Origin: Alphaproteobacteria bacterium
Lineage (GTDB): Bacteria > Pseudomonadota > Alphaproteobacteria > Thalassobaculales > Thalassobaculaceae
NCBI GenBank assembly: GCA_013203465.1
Contig: JABMNR010000027.1
Span: 1 to 36,748, forward strand
Direction: 5' to 3'
Length of the DNA stretch: 36,748 bases
In this document: piece by piece, positions 36,399 through 36,748 of the stretch
Position numbering within the stretch: the first letter of the stretch is position 1
How the letters are laid out: each line of letters opens with the position of its first letter
Notes under the pieces: model-generated
Told to the model about the DNA's origin: nothing
Seen by the model: only the letters and a program-made list of their open reading frames with translations
Database searches by the model: none
Position numbers and translations under genes: made by a program

Positions 36399-36748
36399 GC
36401 GACCACCTCGAAGGCGTCGATCCCCGCCAGCCGCATCCGTGGCTCAATCACTGGGATCGGGCGCGGCGCTTGCTCGGCTACTGCTGCCGCAATCTGTCTC
36501 ACGTGCTCCGGCGTCGTACCGCAGCACCCGCCCACGATGTTCACCAAGCCCGACGTCGCCCACTCGCCAAGCTGCCCCGACGTGATCTCAGCCGTCTCCT
36601 CGAACTCGCCCAACTCATTCGGCAACCCCGCGTTGGGATGTGCACTGATCGGCACATCGGCAATCCGCGCCAGCTCCAGCACGTGTGGCCGCAGATCCGC
36701 CGCCCCGAACGAGCAGTTCAGCCCAATGCTGAACGGCTGTGCGTGTCG
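36395..36748 (-). CDS. Homocysteine S-methyltransferase half of split MetH (5' end outside window)
   Basis: The frame is open to the window edge and shows 117 residues of the homocysteine-binding barrel. It includes [16 protein letters not shown], whose cysteine is the first zinc ligand, [11 protein letters not shown], and [13 protein letters not shown], which holds the other two zinc cysteines. It ends soon after [14 protein letters not shown], at the point where fused MetH proteins have the linker to the folate domain. Its TGA (36397-36395) overlaps the TTG start of the downstream part, so the two are translationally coupled and probably form one enzyme. The N-terminal roughly 200 residues are outside the window. 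A GTG at 36682 is internal and not the true start. Confidence 0.9.

Overview
The window is 36.7 kb of compact, GC-rich bacterial chromosome and points to an alphaproteobacterium, most likely Rhodospirillales-like. The evidence is the codon bias, a SAM-II type riboswitch in front of metY, the metY / rhodanese / metZ order, a split cobalamin-dependent methionine synthase, and a heteromeric methylmalonyl-CoA mutase followed by MeaB. The lineage is inferred from gene content; no 16S or other marker is present. Genes are packed tightly, with many ATGA or TGATG stop/start overlaps and two convergent gene pairs that overlap at their 3' ends. No tRNA, rRNA, CRISPR array, transposase or phage gene was seen, and no gene-free stretch exceeds about 270 bp.

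Layout. 1-4.8 kb: a MATE efflux pump, a convergent DHA2-type MFS exporter, a HisC-like aminotransferase and an AhpD-like CxxC protein. 4.9-9.7 kb: a DUF1203 protein, a long-chain acyl-CoA ligase, oligoendopeptidase F and a UDG-superfamily protein with four possible Fe-S cysteines. 9.7-13.8 kb: a gamma-butyrobetaine-hydroxylase-like dioxygenase, a SAM methyltransferase, and a divergent winged-helix/TPR regulator. The shared promoter region of the last two carries helically phased direct repeats. 13.75-17.0 kb: a sulfur-assimilation unit made of a SAM-II aptamer, an intrinsic terminator, metY, a rhodanese and metZ. 17.07-18.3 kb: a methyltransferase gene broken by a one-base deletion in a G-run.

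18.4-21.55 kb: a urease cluster in which ureD, ureA, ureF and ureG look intact. The 3' part of ureB, all of ureC and the 5' part of ureE are missing, and the ureB and ureE remnants are fused directly. As assembled, this locus cannot make urease. 21.55-27.7 kb: strong hairpins, then on the minus strand mutA, scpA (mutB), meaB and a methyltransferase, which together form a methylmalonyl-CoA / propionate module. 27.8-30.2 kb: a K+-channel-like protein and a GT39 glycosyltransferase. 30.2-33.6 kb: cydDC, the exporter needed for cytochrome bd assembly. 33.7-36.75 kb: a split MetH, whose homocysteine-binding half runs off the window end.

Methionine and SAM metabolism recurs through the window: metY, metZ, split metH, four methyltransferase-type genes (one frameshifted) and a SAM-sensing riboswitch. 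Cobalamin dependence also recurs, in methylmalonyl-CoA mutase and MetH. The observations most worth checking are the urease deletion, the riboswitch-terminator arrangement, the phased repeats at 12.03-12.07 kb, the frameshifted methyltransferase and the long hairpin after ureG. I did not find a convincing wholly new multi-gene system.
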